From Bacteroidales bacterium UBA6408 (GTDB lineage: Bacteria > Bacteroidota > Bacteroidia > Bacteroidales > UBA932), in assembly GCA_002439805.1 (NCBI GenBank), contig DJPQ01000026.1, positions 1-32,078 on the forward strand: a stretch of 32,078 nt of DNA. Reading direction: 5' to 3'. Below the pieces are notes generated by a model. The model was not told the DNA's origin and did not search any database. It worked only from the letters and a program-made list of their open reading frames with translations. The position numbers and the translations under genes were made by a program. Position 1 is the first letter of the stretch, and every line of letters begins with the position of its first letter. Positions 6,909-15,093 of this stretch are shown here, piece after piece.

Positions 6909-8528
6909 ATGAGACCATTGAAATTCGGCGTGGCCGTGTTTATGTTGTTGTATCTGAATGCCGGAATGCTGGCTCAGAACCTGTCCGATGCCGGTAGGCG
7001 TATGCTTGTCGCAAACGCCTCTATTGAACAGCTTGAGGACTTCTTGTCGCAAAATATGTCTGGTGCCAAGCGGCGCGCATTCAACGCGAAGCTTCTCGAA
7101 CTGGCGGACAACTATGAGTTTTATTCCACATTCGGTGACGAAGGCAGCCGTGCCGCCTTCCTTAACCTGTGTACTGACGATTCCATACCGGTGGTCAGCG
7201 ATCTTCCCGAACATTCGTTCGGGAGGGCGCTGACGGCATCGGAGTATGCGGCTGCCCTTGGCTCCCGTGAGAATGTCAGTGTGACCGTGAAGAATCTCCG
7301 TCGTGGAGACTACACATTCTCCGACGGAGCATGGCACTGCACGCTCTCCTTCGACAAGCAGCTTTCCTACAACGATGCCAATGGGGTACTGTTCTCGATT
7401 GACGAATATTACGGGACGGATCTCCATGTCGAGATTTCCTGTGTCTATGACAATGACGCGGACAGTTTTCGCATCGAAAGCATTTCCTCTTCCATCGATT
7501 CGGCCTACCCTGACCTTCCGGAGAGTTTCGATGTCCTGGAGAAGTCCTGTGAGGCGGATGCCAAACTGAAGGTCGCGGGCAGACACCTGCGGTTCAACAG
7601 CTTCGACCAGGCCTTCGTGCCTAAGGGCGCGGTGAATGCGTGGAACGATGACATCAGGATAAAGAGAAACTATTATGCGCGGACGGAGAAATACGACTAT
7701 TTCAGCCAGAGCTACCACGCGACTCATTTCCGGGCAAAGGTTCATGCCGGGTATGCCGCCGGAGGTTCGCTGAAGGTGAGCGGTGAAACGGCTTTCTCGA
7801 AGAAAAAGTCAATTGGCTGGCAGGCAGGCGCTGAACTCGGCTACACGGTCCCTGTCGGACGTGTGCTCACCATAGGTCTCTTTGCCGGAGCAGGCTATTC
7901 CTTCAGCTCCCTTGACCTTGCCGTCAGCGATATTTCATATTCCTACCGGATGAACGGCTCATGCGGGTCGTCATATAACAGGAACTATCACATATCGCTC
8001 GCGGAGGACAAACTGTCGTTTAAGGATGTATATGTTCCTGTATACCTGAATTTTGATATCCGTCTGATGAAAGGACTTCTGCTCGGCGTGGATGTCGGGG
8101 CGAAGATTTATTTCAGCGGAATCACTCATGCGGCGCCTTTCCATATCACGGGAACTGTAAGCGGCGACGCGCCCTCGTTCACGGAGGCTGATGCCGTCGG
8201 AGATTTCGACATAAGCGGTTCCAGTTTCCTCTATCCCGGCTCATACTCGAGAGACAAGATTGACTATAGTCTCACCGCAGGGCTGTCGCTGAGCTATGAC
8301 CTCTGGTCCGGCCTCGTCTGGATTTACGCCCGATGCAGTTTCGAGATGGGACTGACGGACCTGCACAAGTCGGATGGAATCGCGTGGTTTTCCGAGGATA
8401 CGGCCTACCCTGTAGTGTATTCTCCTCTTGGCGGCGGAAGCAACGTCGTCAGCCGTTCGTTCGCCGGCTGCGTCTCTTACAGGAGGCAGGCGATATGGCC
8501 GGAATTGGGAATGATGTTCAAGTTTTAG
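6909..8528 (+). CDS. Putative outer-membrane beta-barrel protein
   Basis: A 539-residue exported protein with a signal peptide (1-22, ending LAQ). Residues 25-70 are helical and charged, and residues about 95-240 look like a soluble domain. From about residue 245 the sequence shows alternating hydrophobic strands and Gly/Ser/Tyr-rich loops typical of an outer-membrane barrel: AKVHAGYAAGGSLKVSG, GAELGYTVPVGRVLTIGLFAGAGYSF, VPVYLNFDIRLMKGLLLGVDVGAKIYF and a final strand ending in Phe (LGMMFKF). A terminal aromatic residue is the usual BAM recognition feature. The family is unknown to me. It begins 9 nt after the kinase stop, so it may form the outer-membrane end of the envelope assembly encoded here. 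Confidence 0.75.
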   Translation: MRPLKFGVAVFMLLYLNAGMLAQNLSDAGRRMLVANASIEQLEDFLSQNMSGAKRRAFNAKLLELADNYEFYSTFGDEGSRAAFLNLCTDDSIPVVSDLPEHSFGRALTASEYAAALGSRENVSVTVKNLRRGDYTFSDGAWHCTLSFDKQLSYNDANGVLFSIDEYYGTDLHVEISCVYDNDADSFRIESISSSIDSAYPDLPESFDVLEKSCEADAKLKVAGRHLRFNSFDQAFVPKGAVNAWNDDIRIKRNYYARTEKYDYFSQSYHATHFRAKVHAGYAAGGSLKVSGETAFSKKKSIGWQAGAELGYTVPVGRVLTIGLFAGAGYSFSSLDLAVSDISYSYRMNGSCGSSYNRNYHISLAEDKLSFKDVYVPVYLNFDIRLMKGLLLGVDVGAKIYFSGITHAAPFHITGTVSGDAPSFTEADAVGDFDISGSSFLYPGSYSRDKIDYSLTAGLSLSYDLWSGLVWIYARCSFEMGLTDLHKSDGIAWFSEDTAYPVVYSPLGGGSNVVSRSFAGCVSYRRQAIWPELGMMFKF

Positions 8529-8553
8529 TGCGGCAAGCCGCAGATTTGTTTTT

Positions 8554-9477
8554 ATGACTATGACTAAGAAAGATTACATAAACATTGCCGGCATCGTGCT
8601 GACTTTTGTTGCCTGCACCGGCACCGGATTCGGCGGGGCTTACCTTGCGAGGATGCCGCGCACGACCACGATGATTGCCTCGATCGTCGATGGCGGAAAT
8701 GCAGGCGGTGGAACTGTTGATGACGGCAAGTCTGCACCTCAGACGGAAAGGACTCCTCAGACACCGGCTCTAAATGAACCCTTGACAACACCTGAGACAC
8801 CCGGAGGTGATGGCAATCATACATCCGCTCCGTCGGATTCATTGAATAACGGCAGCGGCACCTCCATGCCCTCCGGGACTCCAGATGCTGTGGCGGAAGA
8901 GTCCGTTGATGATGCGGCGACCAGGGAACCGGATCCGGATGATGTCTGCACCCCTGATTTGCCTATGATAGCAAAGGTATCCGGTCCTGCGATGTACCCG
9001 ACGACATCCCCGGAGCGCATCGGCTACCAGTTGGCAGTCACGTTCACGCAGGGTGTGAGGGTTCGCGGCGCGGATCTTCTTCACGACGGACAGGTCAAGT
9101 ATTCTTCAGCGAAAGGAACCTTCAATGATGTCATGCCCGTCAATGATGCCAAATATATTCTTAGGGTAATTGCTGCAGACGGCACACTTGAGGAGAGGGA
9201 AGTTTCAGGTTTCAGGCTCATGCCGAAATGGACGGCCGGCTTCATCGCCGAACAGCTGAACGCTCCGGCGCAGGACAAGCAGTTCTACCGCCATTTCACT
9301 TCTGACTTGAAACTCAGTTTTGAAGGAATAAGCGACGCTGGCAACATCCCGGTTTCACTCAGTTCATTCTTTACATCCATGTCGGCTATGGGATGGAGGG
9401 TGACATCGGTAAAGGGACTTGAGTATGACAGGTATAACAGGATTAAATCCATTACAATAATAATAACGGAGCAATAG
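8554..9477 (+). CDS. Inner-membrane-anchored protein with a long Pro/Thr/Ser linker (unknown function)
   Basis: A 307-residue protein that I cannot assign to a family. After a few charged residues (MTKKDY) there is one hydrophobic helix (about 9-32). About 100 residues follow that are rich in Thr, Pro, Ser, Gly and Asp (about 45-135, with several TPQTP/TPETP-like stretches), an extended spacer that could cross the periplasm. A compact C-terminal domain (about 136-307) ends in alternating beta strands. This is a tethered-domain layout common in envelope-spanning machines. Translation could start at 8554 or at the second ATG at 8560; the difference is two residues. It lies 25 nt after the barrel gene and 3 nt before the next secreted protein, so translation of the two is probably coupled. 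Confidence 0.7.
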   Translation: MTMTKKDYINIAGIVLTFVACTGTGFGGAYLARMPRTTTMIASIVDGGNAGGGTVDDGKSAPQTERTPQTPALNEPLTTPETPGGDGNHTSAPSDSLNNGSGTSMPSGTPDAVAEESVDDAATREPDPDDVCTPDLPMIAKVSGPAMYPTTSPERIGYQLAVTFTQGVRVRGADLLHDGQVKYSSAKGTFNDVMPVNDAKYILRVIAADGTLEEREVSGFRLMPKWTAGFIAEQLNAPAQDKQFYRHFTSDLKLSFEGISDAGNIPVSLSSFFTSMSAMGWRVTSVKGLEYDRYNRIKSITIIITEQ

Positions 9478-9480
9478 GCG

Positions 9481-10101
9481 ATGAAAAGAAGGCTTTTAGT
9501 GATATTGTTCGTCTTTGCGGCTTTCTGTTTCGACGCTGCTGCACAAGGCAGGACATTGCGTTTTGTCTATGTTGCCCATGACGAAAACACTGTCACGCAG
9601 AAACTTATCTATGTTCTGCGGGACTACTATAACGATGCGCTTAACTATCCGGAACAGCGCGCGGTCGTGTTCTATCTTCCCAACGGCAATTATCCTGAGA
9701 TTGTGCGTGTCAATACACCGGATGAAAATCCGAAGGATTTCGACCGGATTGTCGCTGAACTTCAGGGCAAACGCAGCCATGACGTCGATGTCTCGACAGA
9801 CCTTGAGAACATTCAGAGAATCTTCCGGGAGTTGGAGACGAATGGCGGCGGCTTGGAATCCGTGTTCGAAAGCATGGAATGGGACTGGTATATAAATTCG
9901 ACATTCTGGGCGTTGGGCTATAATGAATCGGTAATCGCTGCCCTTTCCTGGATTATGGAAATGCCGTCTCTTGTCGCAAAGGGATATCTTGACCTGAAGT
10001 TTTATTCTGACGAAAATGACATCCTTCCCGTTGCGGACGAGCATCCGTTTGGCCAGAAGGGGCTTATGGACGGAATCAACTTTATTCCTTTGACTTATTA
10101 G
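9481..10101 (+). CDS. Small secreted protein of unknown function
   Basis: A 206-residue protein with a typical signal peptide (1-21, cleavage likely after AAA in DAAAQG). The mature part starts with a hydrophobic strand (RTLRFVYVAHDE) and continues as a mixed alpha/beta sequence with many Asp, Glu and aromatic residues. The opening strand followed by residues up to VVFYLPNG could be a Rossmann-like alpha/beta core, but no motif allows a firm call. The start ATG follows the upstream stop by 3 nt. Its position directly before the VWA-protein gene suggests that the two products work together in the periplasm (inference). Confidence 0.7.
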   Translation: MKRRLLVILFVFAAFCFDAAAQGRTLRFVYVAHDENTVTQKLIYVLRDYYNDALNYPEQRAVVFYLPNGNYPEIVRVNTPDENPKDFDRIVAELQGKRSHDVDVSTDLENIQRIFRELETNGGGLESVFESMEWDWYINSTFWALGYNESVIAALSWIMEMPSLVAKGYLDLKFYSDENDILPVADEHPFGQKGLMDGINFIPLTY

Positions 10102-10129
10102 TGGTTTTATCAGCGTATATGTTAGCAAT

Positions 10130-12556
10130 ATGAAAAGATTTTTATTGGCATCAGTTTTCCTTCTGATTACGACCGTCTCCGTGGCTCAGCCCAAATTACC
10201 GTCAAAATGCAAGGTGTGGCGTCCTCAGGAACTCACTAAAAGTTTGTTCTCCGAAAATACGGCCGAAAAAGTGACTTCGGAGAAATCGTCATACGGTCAG
10301 AGCGTCAATACAAAGACATTTTGGACTGTCTATAGTGACAGGGCGGACAATGTAACCTATATGACATCGTCAATTTCGGGACAGAAGTTCTCGGCGCTTG
10401 AATTTAATGAGGAACTGCGGATTGCCCAGATAGAGAACGGCATGGCTCTCGTCTATGCCGAGAAGAAGATTACTGACTATCCTAAGATTTCCGAGGCGGC
10501 CGTGTGCCGTGGCTGGGTTCCGATGGACAGACTGCTGCTGTGGCAGTCATGCCCCACAGACAATCAGGGCATCTATTACAAGGCTCTTCTCTGTGTGAAC
10601 CTCGACAATGTGAATGACAAGACCAATGTCGGGTTCGGCTATCTCGCGCCGGACGTCAAGGCTCAGAAAGTCAGGCTTTCCACCGACATGAACTTCTATT
10701 TCATCATGAAGCGACGGAACGGAATGGCCCTGCTTTCCACACAGAGCAAGATGGACGGCCAGTACTCTTCTCAGGTTCTTTACTATTGGGTTCCCGAACA
10801 GTCATACGTCCCTTGGAACCAGCGCTCATGCCTTGAGCCGACATGGAAACACGATGACGTTGAATACTTTGCCGCCAAGGGTATATATTCCTATGTGTAT
10901 GCCAACAAGGAACTTAAAGGGAATTGGATAAGCCGGATACCGTTTCATAAGAAGGAACCGAAGAATGGAAAATATGAACAGTATCTGTATCGTATGGACG
11001 GAGAGAAGCTGCGATATCCGATTCTTGACAACGGTACTCCGGCCGTTTTCAATATGTCAACATTCAGCACTATAGGCGGCGAGGCAGCCGGTACGAACAA
11101 TCCGCAGGATGATGACCCGTCGTTGCTTATCGATGCAAGCAAAAAGAAAGAACTTGAGAAGATGATGCATATCAATCTCGGTATTGTGATAGACGGCACA
11201 TCTTCGATGGAACCATATTATCCCGCTGTCAAGGAGGCCATTAAGGAGGGCGTAAAGTACTTCTCGAAAAATTCGAGAATCAAGGTTGGTATCGTCATCT
11301 ACCGTGACTATGCGGACGGCGATGCTGGACTTGTCGAGGTCATGCCGATGACATCAGCCAACAACATATCCCGCATCAACGCCTTTCTCGACAGCGGCGG
11401 TTCCTATGGTATCAAGAGCTCGCCGAACGACAGAACCCAGACCGAGGCTCTTTATTGCGGAATGACCACTGCCCTTGACAAACTGTCTTACAATAAGGAT
11501 GAAAGCAACATGATGCTTGTAATCGGAGACTGCGGAAACGATTCGGCCGACAACAGATATTCCCAAGATGACATCATAAACAAACTCATCTCCAAGAAAG
11601 TCAGTCTCATGAGTTTTCAGGTACAGAACAGGAATGTTGTCGCCTATAGTCTGTTCAACAGACAGCTTCCGGAGATGATTCGTAAGTCTCTTCTTGCAAA
11701 TTATCATGCCTATGACCCGGAAATAAAGGTCAGCACCAGGGCAACGAAGGCTAAGGACGGTTTTGATTATCACGGCAATTCCGTTCCGGAAATATATGTG
11801 TGCAGCCACAGGACTGCGGATCCGTCAGTGAATGACGGAAAGATGGAACCGGCAAAACTGACCGAGAACATGACTTCCTCAATCGGTGGATTTGCGGAGG
11901 CAATTCAGAAGCAGATGGATCTTATCGTAAGTGCCGGACAGTCAAAGCCTGTCAAGAAGCCGACGACATTCGGCCCGAACGATGGACCGGCGCAGGATGG
12001 CATAGACATATCGGATAAATTTCTCAAGGAACGCCTTGGTGAGGCGTATGTCAAGGCTCTGGCAGAATCGAAATCACTGATTAACTTTAAGGGCTATGCA
12101 AGCCGTCAGGACGAGAGCGGCCGGGATTTCTATAAGCCGGTCATATTCATCTCTCAGGAGGAATTTGACGAGCTGCTCAAGCGTATGGCCCCGGTTTATG
12201 AGGACGCGAAGAAATCTGCGGCGAACGACCGCGCACCTTTCATCGAGGCCATGAAGGCATTGGTCAAGAGCTTTGCTCCCGGTATGACTGACGCCGACTT
12301 GGCGGCGCTTGACAACAGTCAGATTACCCGAATCATCGGCGGACTCAACGAGGCGGCTTCCAGTATGAAGAAATATCGTCTGGACGATGTTTCCAACCGT
12401 CAGATTGTGACTAACCAGATGTATTTGTCAATCATCAGCACCTTTACGAGAAAATACGACAATCTGAAAAATATCCGTCAGAGCAAAAGCTACAAGTATG
12501 TCAAGGAGTTCAACGGCTCACGCTACTACTGGATTCCGATTGAAGACCTTCCGTAG
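10130..12556 (+). CDS. TssR-like periplasmic protein with von Willebrand factor A domain
   Basis: An 808-residue exported protein with a signal peptide (1-19, ending SVAQ). The N-terminal half (about 20-330) is beta-rich. A VWA domain runs from about residue 345 to 545 and carries the metal-binding MIDAS start D-G-T-S-S at 355-359, in VIDGTSSM, with a later strand MLVIGDCGND. The remainder (about 620-808) is helical. Size, signal peptide and this order match my memory of TssR-like proteins of Bacteroidota type VI secretion systems; I could not confirm this by search. No T6SS sheath, Hcp, baseplate or ClpV gene is present in the window. VWA domains bind protein partners through Mg2+, so it may assemble or gate the envelope complex of this cluster. 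It is 28 nt after the previous gene. Confidence 0.8.
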   Translation: MKRFLLASVFLLITTVSVAQPKLPSKCKVWRPQELTKSLFSENTAEKVTSEKSSYGQSVNTKTFWTVYSDRADNVTYMTSSISGQKFSALEFNEELRIAQIENGMALVYAEKKITDYPKISEAAVCRGWVPMDRLLLWQSCPTDNQGIYYKALLCVNLDNVNDKTNVGFGYLAPDVKAQKVRLSTDMNFYFIMKRRNGMALLSTQSKMDGQYSSQVLYYWVPEQSYVPWNQRSCLEPTWKHDDVEYFAAKGIYSYVYANKELKGNWISRIPFHKKEPKNGKYEQYLYRMDGEKLRYPILDNGTPAVFNMSTFSTIGGEAAGTNNPQDDDPSLLIDASKKKELEKMMHINLGIVIDGTSSMEPYYPAVKEAIKEGVKYFSKNSRIKVGIVIYRDYADGDAGLVEVMPMTSANNISRINAFLDSGGSYGIKSSPNDRTQTEALYCGMTTALDKLSYNKDESNMMLVIGDCGNDSADNRYSQDDIINKLISKKVSLMSFQVQNRNVVAYSLFNRQLPEMIRKSLLANYHAYDPEIKVSTRATKAKDGFDYHGNSVPEIYVCSHRTADPSVNDGKMEPAKLTENMTSSIGGFAEAIQKQMDLIVSAGQSKPVKKPTTFGPNDGPAQDGIDISDKFLKERLGEAYVKALAESKSLINFKGYASRQDESGRDFYKPVIFISQEEFDELLKRMAPVYEDAKKSAANDRAPFIEAMKALVKSFAPGMTDADLAALDNSQITRIIGGLNEAASSMKKYRLDDVSNRQIVTNQMYLSIISTFTRKYDNLKNIRQSKSYKYVKEFNGSRYYWIPIEDLP

Positions 12557-12609
12557 AATCCTTATGCATAAATCACACGCCATAAACAGAACCTGTCATA
12601 AAAACGAAT

Positions 12610-13473
12610 ATGAAACTGTTTGAAATAGAAAACCTCCGCTGTTCCTACGACAAGGCCTACAGGGAGGGCGTCTCAAAGGTGATACTTGAAATTCACCGGC
12701 TTGTCATCCCCAAGGGGAAGAAAGTCTTTATCGTCGGGGAGTCCGGAATCGGCAAGAGTACGATTCTGGAGACCCTCGGCATGATGAACCGCACGATAGT
12801 TCCGGACGAGGGCGCGAAGTTCTGGTTTTATGAAAACGATGCCGAACACACCGACCTCGCGAAACTTTGGGACGGTTCCGATGCCATGCTCTCCGAGTTC
12901 CGGTTGAAGCATTTCAGCTTTATCTTCCAGAGCACCAATCTGATGCGCAACTTCACCGCGTTCGAGAACATCGCCCTCACGAGGATGCTTCAGGGCTACT
13001 CCATGGAGTCGTCCTTCGAGAAGACCCGCGAGGTGCTTGCCGAACTGGGGCTTGACCACATAGATGAGACACGCATGACACACGAGCTTTCCGGCGGGCA
13101 GCAGCAGAGGCTGGCCTTCGCCCGCGCCGTGCTCCCTGATTTCACCGTGCTCTTCGGTGATGAACCCACCGGCAACCTTGACAGCGACAACGCCGTGAAG
13201 GCGATGGAACTGCTTTCCGCAAAGCTTTCGTCGCTTGAGGGGAGTTCCGCAATCATCGTCTCGCACGATATGCATCTTGCCGTCTCCTTTGCCGACGTGA
13301 TAATCAAAATCCGCAAGGAAAGCCGCCGTTCGCAGTCGGTCAGCGATGAGATTTCATACTATGGCGTGATTGACGACGCAAGTGTCTTCACCCCCTCCGC
13401 CGACGGCATCTGGAGCAACGGCGGCGAATCCTACCCGGCTCCGGAGTTCGAGAAATTCCTGAAGAGAATCTGA
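12610..13473 (+). CDS. ABC transporter ATP-binding protein (LolD/MacB/FtsE class)
   Basis: A 287-residue cytoplasmic ATPase with all nucleotide-binding motifs intact: Walker A GESGIGKST (43-51), Q-loop Gln107 in IFQSTNL, signature LSGGQQQR (160-167), Walker B VLFGDEPTGNLDS (180-192) and switch His219 in VSHD. The EPTGNLDS form is typical of the MacB/LolD/FtsE group, which drives mechanotransmission or export rather than import. The protein is about 50 residues longer than LolD (about 230), with an extra segment at residues about 70-92 and a C-terminal extension after residue 240 rich in Ser. The permease gene follows after 38 nt. The 53-nt gap upstream shows no clear promoter, so it is probably co-transcribed with the FHA cluster. 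Confidence 0.92.
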   Translation: MKLFEIENLRCSYDKAYREGVSKVILEIHRLVIPKGKKVFIVGESGIGKSTILETLGMMNRTIVPDEGAKFWFYENDAEHTDLAKLWDGSDAMLSEFRLKHFSFIFQSTNLMRNFTAFENIALTRMLQGYSMESSFEKTREVLAELGLDHIDETRMTHELSGGQQQRLAFARAVLPDFTVLFGDEPTGNLDSDNAVKAMELLSAKLSSLEGSSAIIVSHDMHLAVSFADVIIKIRKESRRSQSVSDEISYYGVIDDASVFTPSADGIWSNGGESYPAPEFEKFLKRI

Positions 13474-13511
13474 AAAAGAATTAAAGAATCAGAATAAAAA
13501 TTACCTGACTT

Positions 13512-15080
13512 ATGAAATTGAAAGAAGTTCTGTCGAGCGACTATTTCCGTCTCTTCATCAGAAGGGAGGGCAAGGTCGTGCTCGGAAAGAATTACTCAAG
13601 CCTCTGGCTGCTCACCATCGTGCTGAGCGTCACATTTCTCGCGATAGCGTTCAGCAACGCCAGCCTCAAGTACCTGTCCTACAAGATGAACGACCCGTTC
13701 ATCAATTGGGTCGATATAAAGAACAACTTCGCCGAAAACGACTTTGACGGCTTTGAGACCGCCCTTCAGGACGAGGCTTTCCTGAACGAGTATCACTGCC
13801 GGGGCTACCAGACCGACAAGTATTGGTACTCGCTCTTCAGCACCGCAGGCAATTCCGGACGAAACCTCAAGTGCCGTTTCTTCGCGGACATACAGACCCC
13901 GCTCATCGAGGCAGTGCTTGCAGATGACAATGTCGTGGGACGCAGCCGAATCGCTTCGGACAGACTTCAGAACGATTCTTACGGCGTCATCATAACATGG
14001 AGCGCGCTCACGGAGAAACTCGGCTACAAGGATATTCCGGCATACATCAACTATCGCGGCTACACCGACCCCGAGGCTGCGGACGAGTTCTGCGCCGAGA
14101 TTCTGGACGACCACTTTGCCAATGACCCTGTTCCGGTGCTTGCGGTCGTGAAGAGACTGCCTTCCAATATGGACATAATCGGAACAAAGTTTTTCTACCA
14201 TCAGGACAACGGACAGGCGTTTAACCTCTATGAGCCGTCCTATTTCAGCTCGTTCATCTACTATGTTCCTGACGGCGTGGATTCGGAGAAGGCTCTGGAG
14301 CGGCTTGAGGCGATTACACGCGAGCATACGGAAATGACCTTTTTCTCCGAATCGGACATGGAACTCCCGTCGATGCTCTCGTTCCGAGGAGGCAAATTCA
14401 TATCCCTTCTCTTCGATTATGAGGACGACGTCGATTTTTCCGTGAACCGGGAGATAAATGATGCGTTCATGAATGAATATTCCGGGAAAGGTGTTCTTCG
14501 CCTCTATAATTATATCCCTACGGACTACAATGACGACGATGACGACTACATCTCCGTCCATTTCGCCGACCTGTCGAAAATCAATGACTTTCAGGAATAT
14601 GTGAAGGAACATTTCAAGATAGAAATCGAGATGTCGCAGATTAACGCGAAGGAGAACTTCAATGCGGTCAGCGTGATGGCAAACATCCTCTCATGGACCA
14701 TGATAGCCTTCGCCATCGTCTGCATCATTCTTTTCATCGTGAACCTGCTCCAGTCCTACTTCCAGAAGGTGAAGCGTAATCTCGGAACTTTCAAGGCGTT
14801 CGGAATCAGCAATTTCGAGCTCACCGCGATATATGTCCTCATTATGGTGGCCACGATTCTTGCCGCGACCTTCATTTCCCTTGCCGCGGTCTGGCTTATT
14901 CAGGGACTGTCGCTGCTGTGCGGCATTGTCAGGGACGGGGGATTCGGCTATCTGTCGCTGTGGAACCTCAAGACTGTGATTTCAGTGCTGATTATAATAG
15001 CCTCTTCCGTATTTACGGTGTGGTATGTCATGAAAAATCTTCTGAAGGCAACTCCGGGCGATTTGATTTACGACAGGTAA
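13512..15080 (+). CDS. MacB/FtsX-like ABC transporter permease
   Basis: A 522-residue inner-membrane protein with the four-helix layout of type VII ABC systems. One helix near the N-terminus (about 29-52) is followed by a large periplasmic domain of about 340 residues with an acidic run (YNDDDDDY). Three helices lie near the C-terminus (about 390-415, 438-465 and 485-508). KAFGISNFEL in the loop after the second helix resembles the FtsX-family coupling region. It pairs with the ATPase just upstream. Such transporters move lipoproteins, peptides or toxins, or transmit force to periplasmic enzymes; the substrate is not evident. The next gene, a large lipoprotein, starts 13 nt downstream and is a natural candidate partner (inference). 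Confidence 0.88.
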   Translation: MKLKEVLSSDYFRLFIRREGKVVLGKNYSSLWLLTIVLSVTFLAIAFSNASLKYLSYKMNDPFINWVDIKNNFAENDFDGFETALQDEAFLNEYHCRGYQTDKYWYSLFSTAGNSGRNLKCRFFADIQTPLIEAVLADDNVVGRSRIASDRLQNDSYGVIITWSALTEKLGYKDIPAYINYRGYTDPEAADEFCAEILDDHFANDPVPVLAVVKRLPSNMDIIGTKFFYHQDNGQAFNLYEPSYFSSFIYYVPDGVDSEKALERLEAITREHTEMTFFSESDMELPSMLSFRGGKFISLLFDYEDDVDFSVNREINDAFMNEYSGKGVLRLYNYIPTDYNDDDDDYISVHFADLSKINDFQEYVKEHFKIEIEMSQINAKENFNAVSVMANILSWTMIAFAIVCIILFIVNLLQSYFQKVKRNLGTFKAFGISNFELTAIYVLIMVATILAATFISLAAVWLIQGLSLLCGIVRDGGFGYLSLWNLKTVISVLIIIASSVFTVWYVMKNLLKATPGDLIYDR

Positions 15081-15093
15081 TCTATTGAAAAAT

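Noticed and set aside
6390..7745. Long open frame of 451 codons on the minus strand
   Set aside because: It lies antisense across the kinase and barrel genes, whose own frames carry clear motifs; long antisense frames are common in DNA with this codon use.
13596..14612. 338-codon minus-strand frame opposite the permease gene
   Set aside because: The plus-strand frame has membrane helices and a matching ATPase partner; the antisense product has no recognisable domain.
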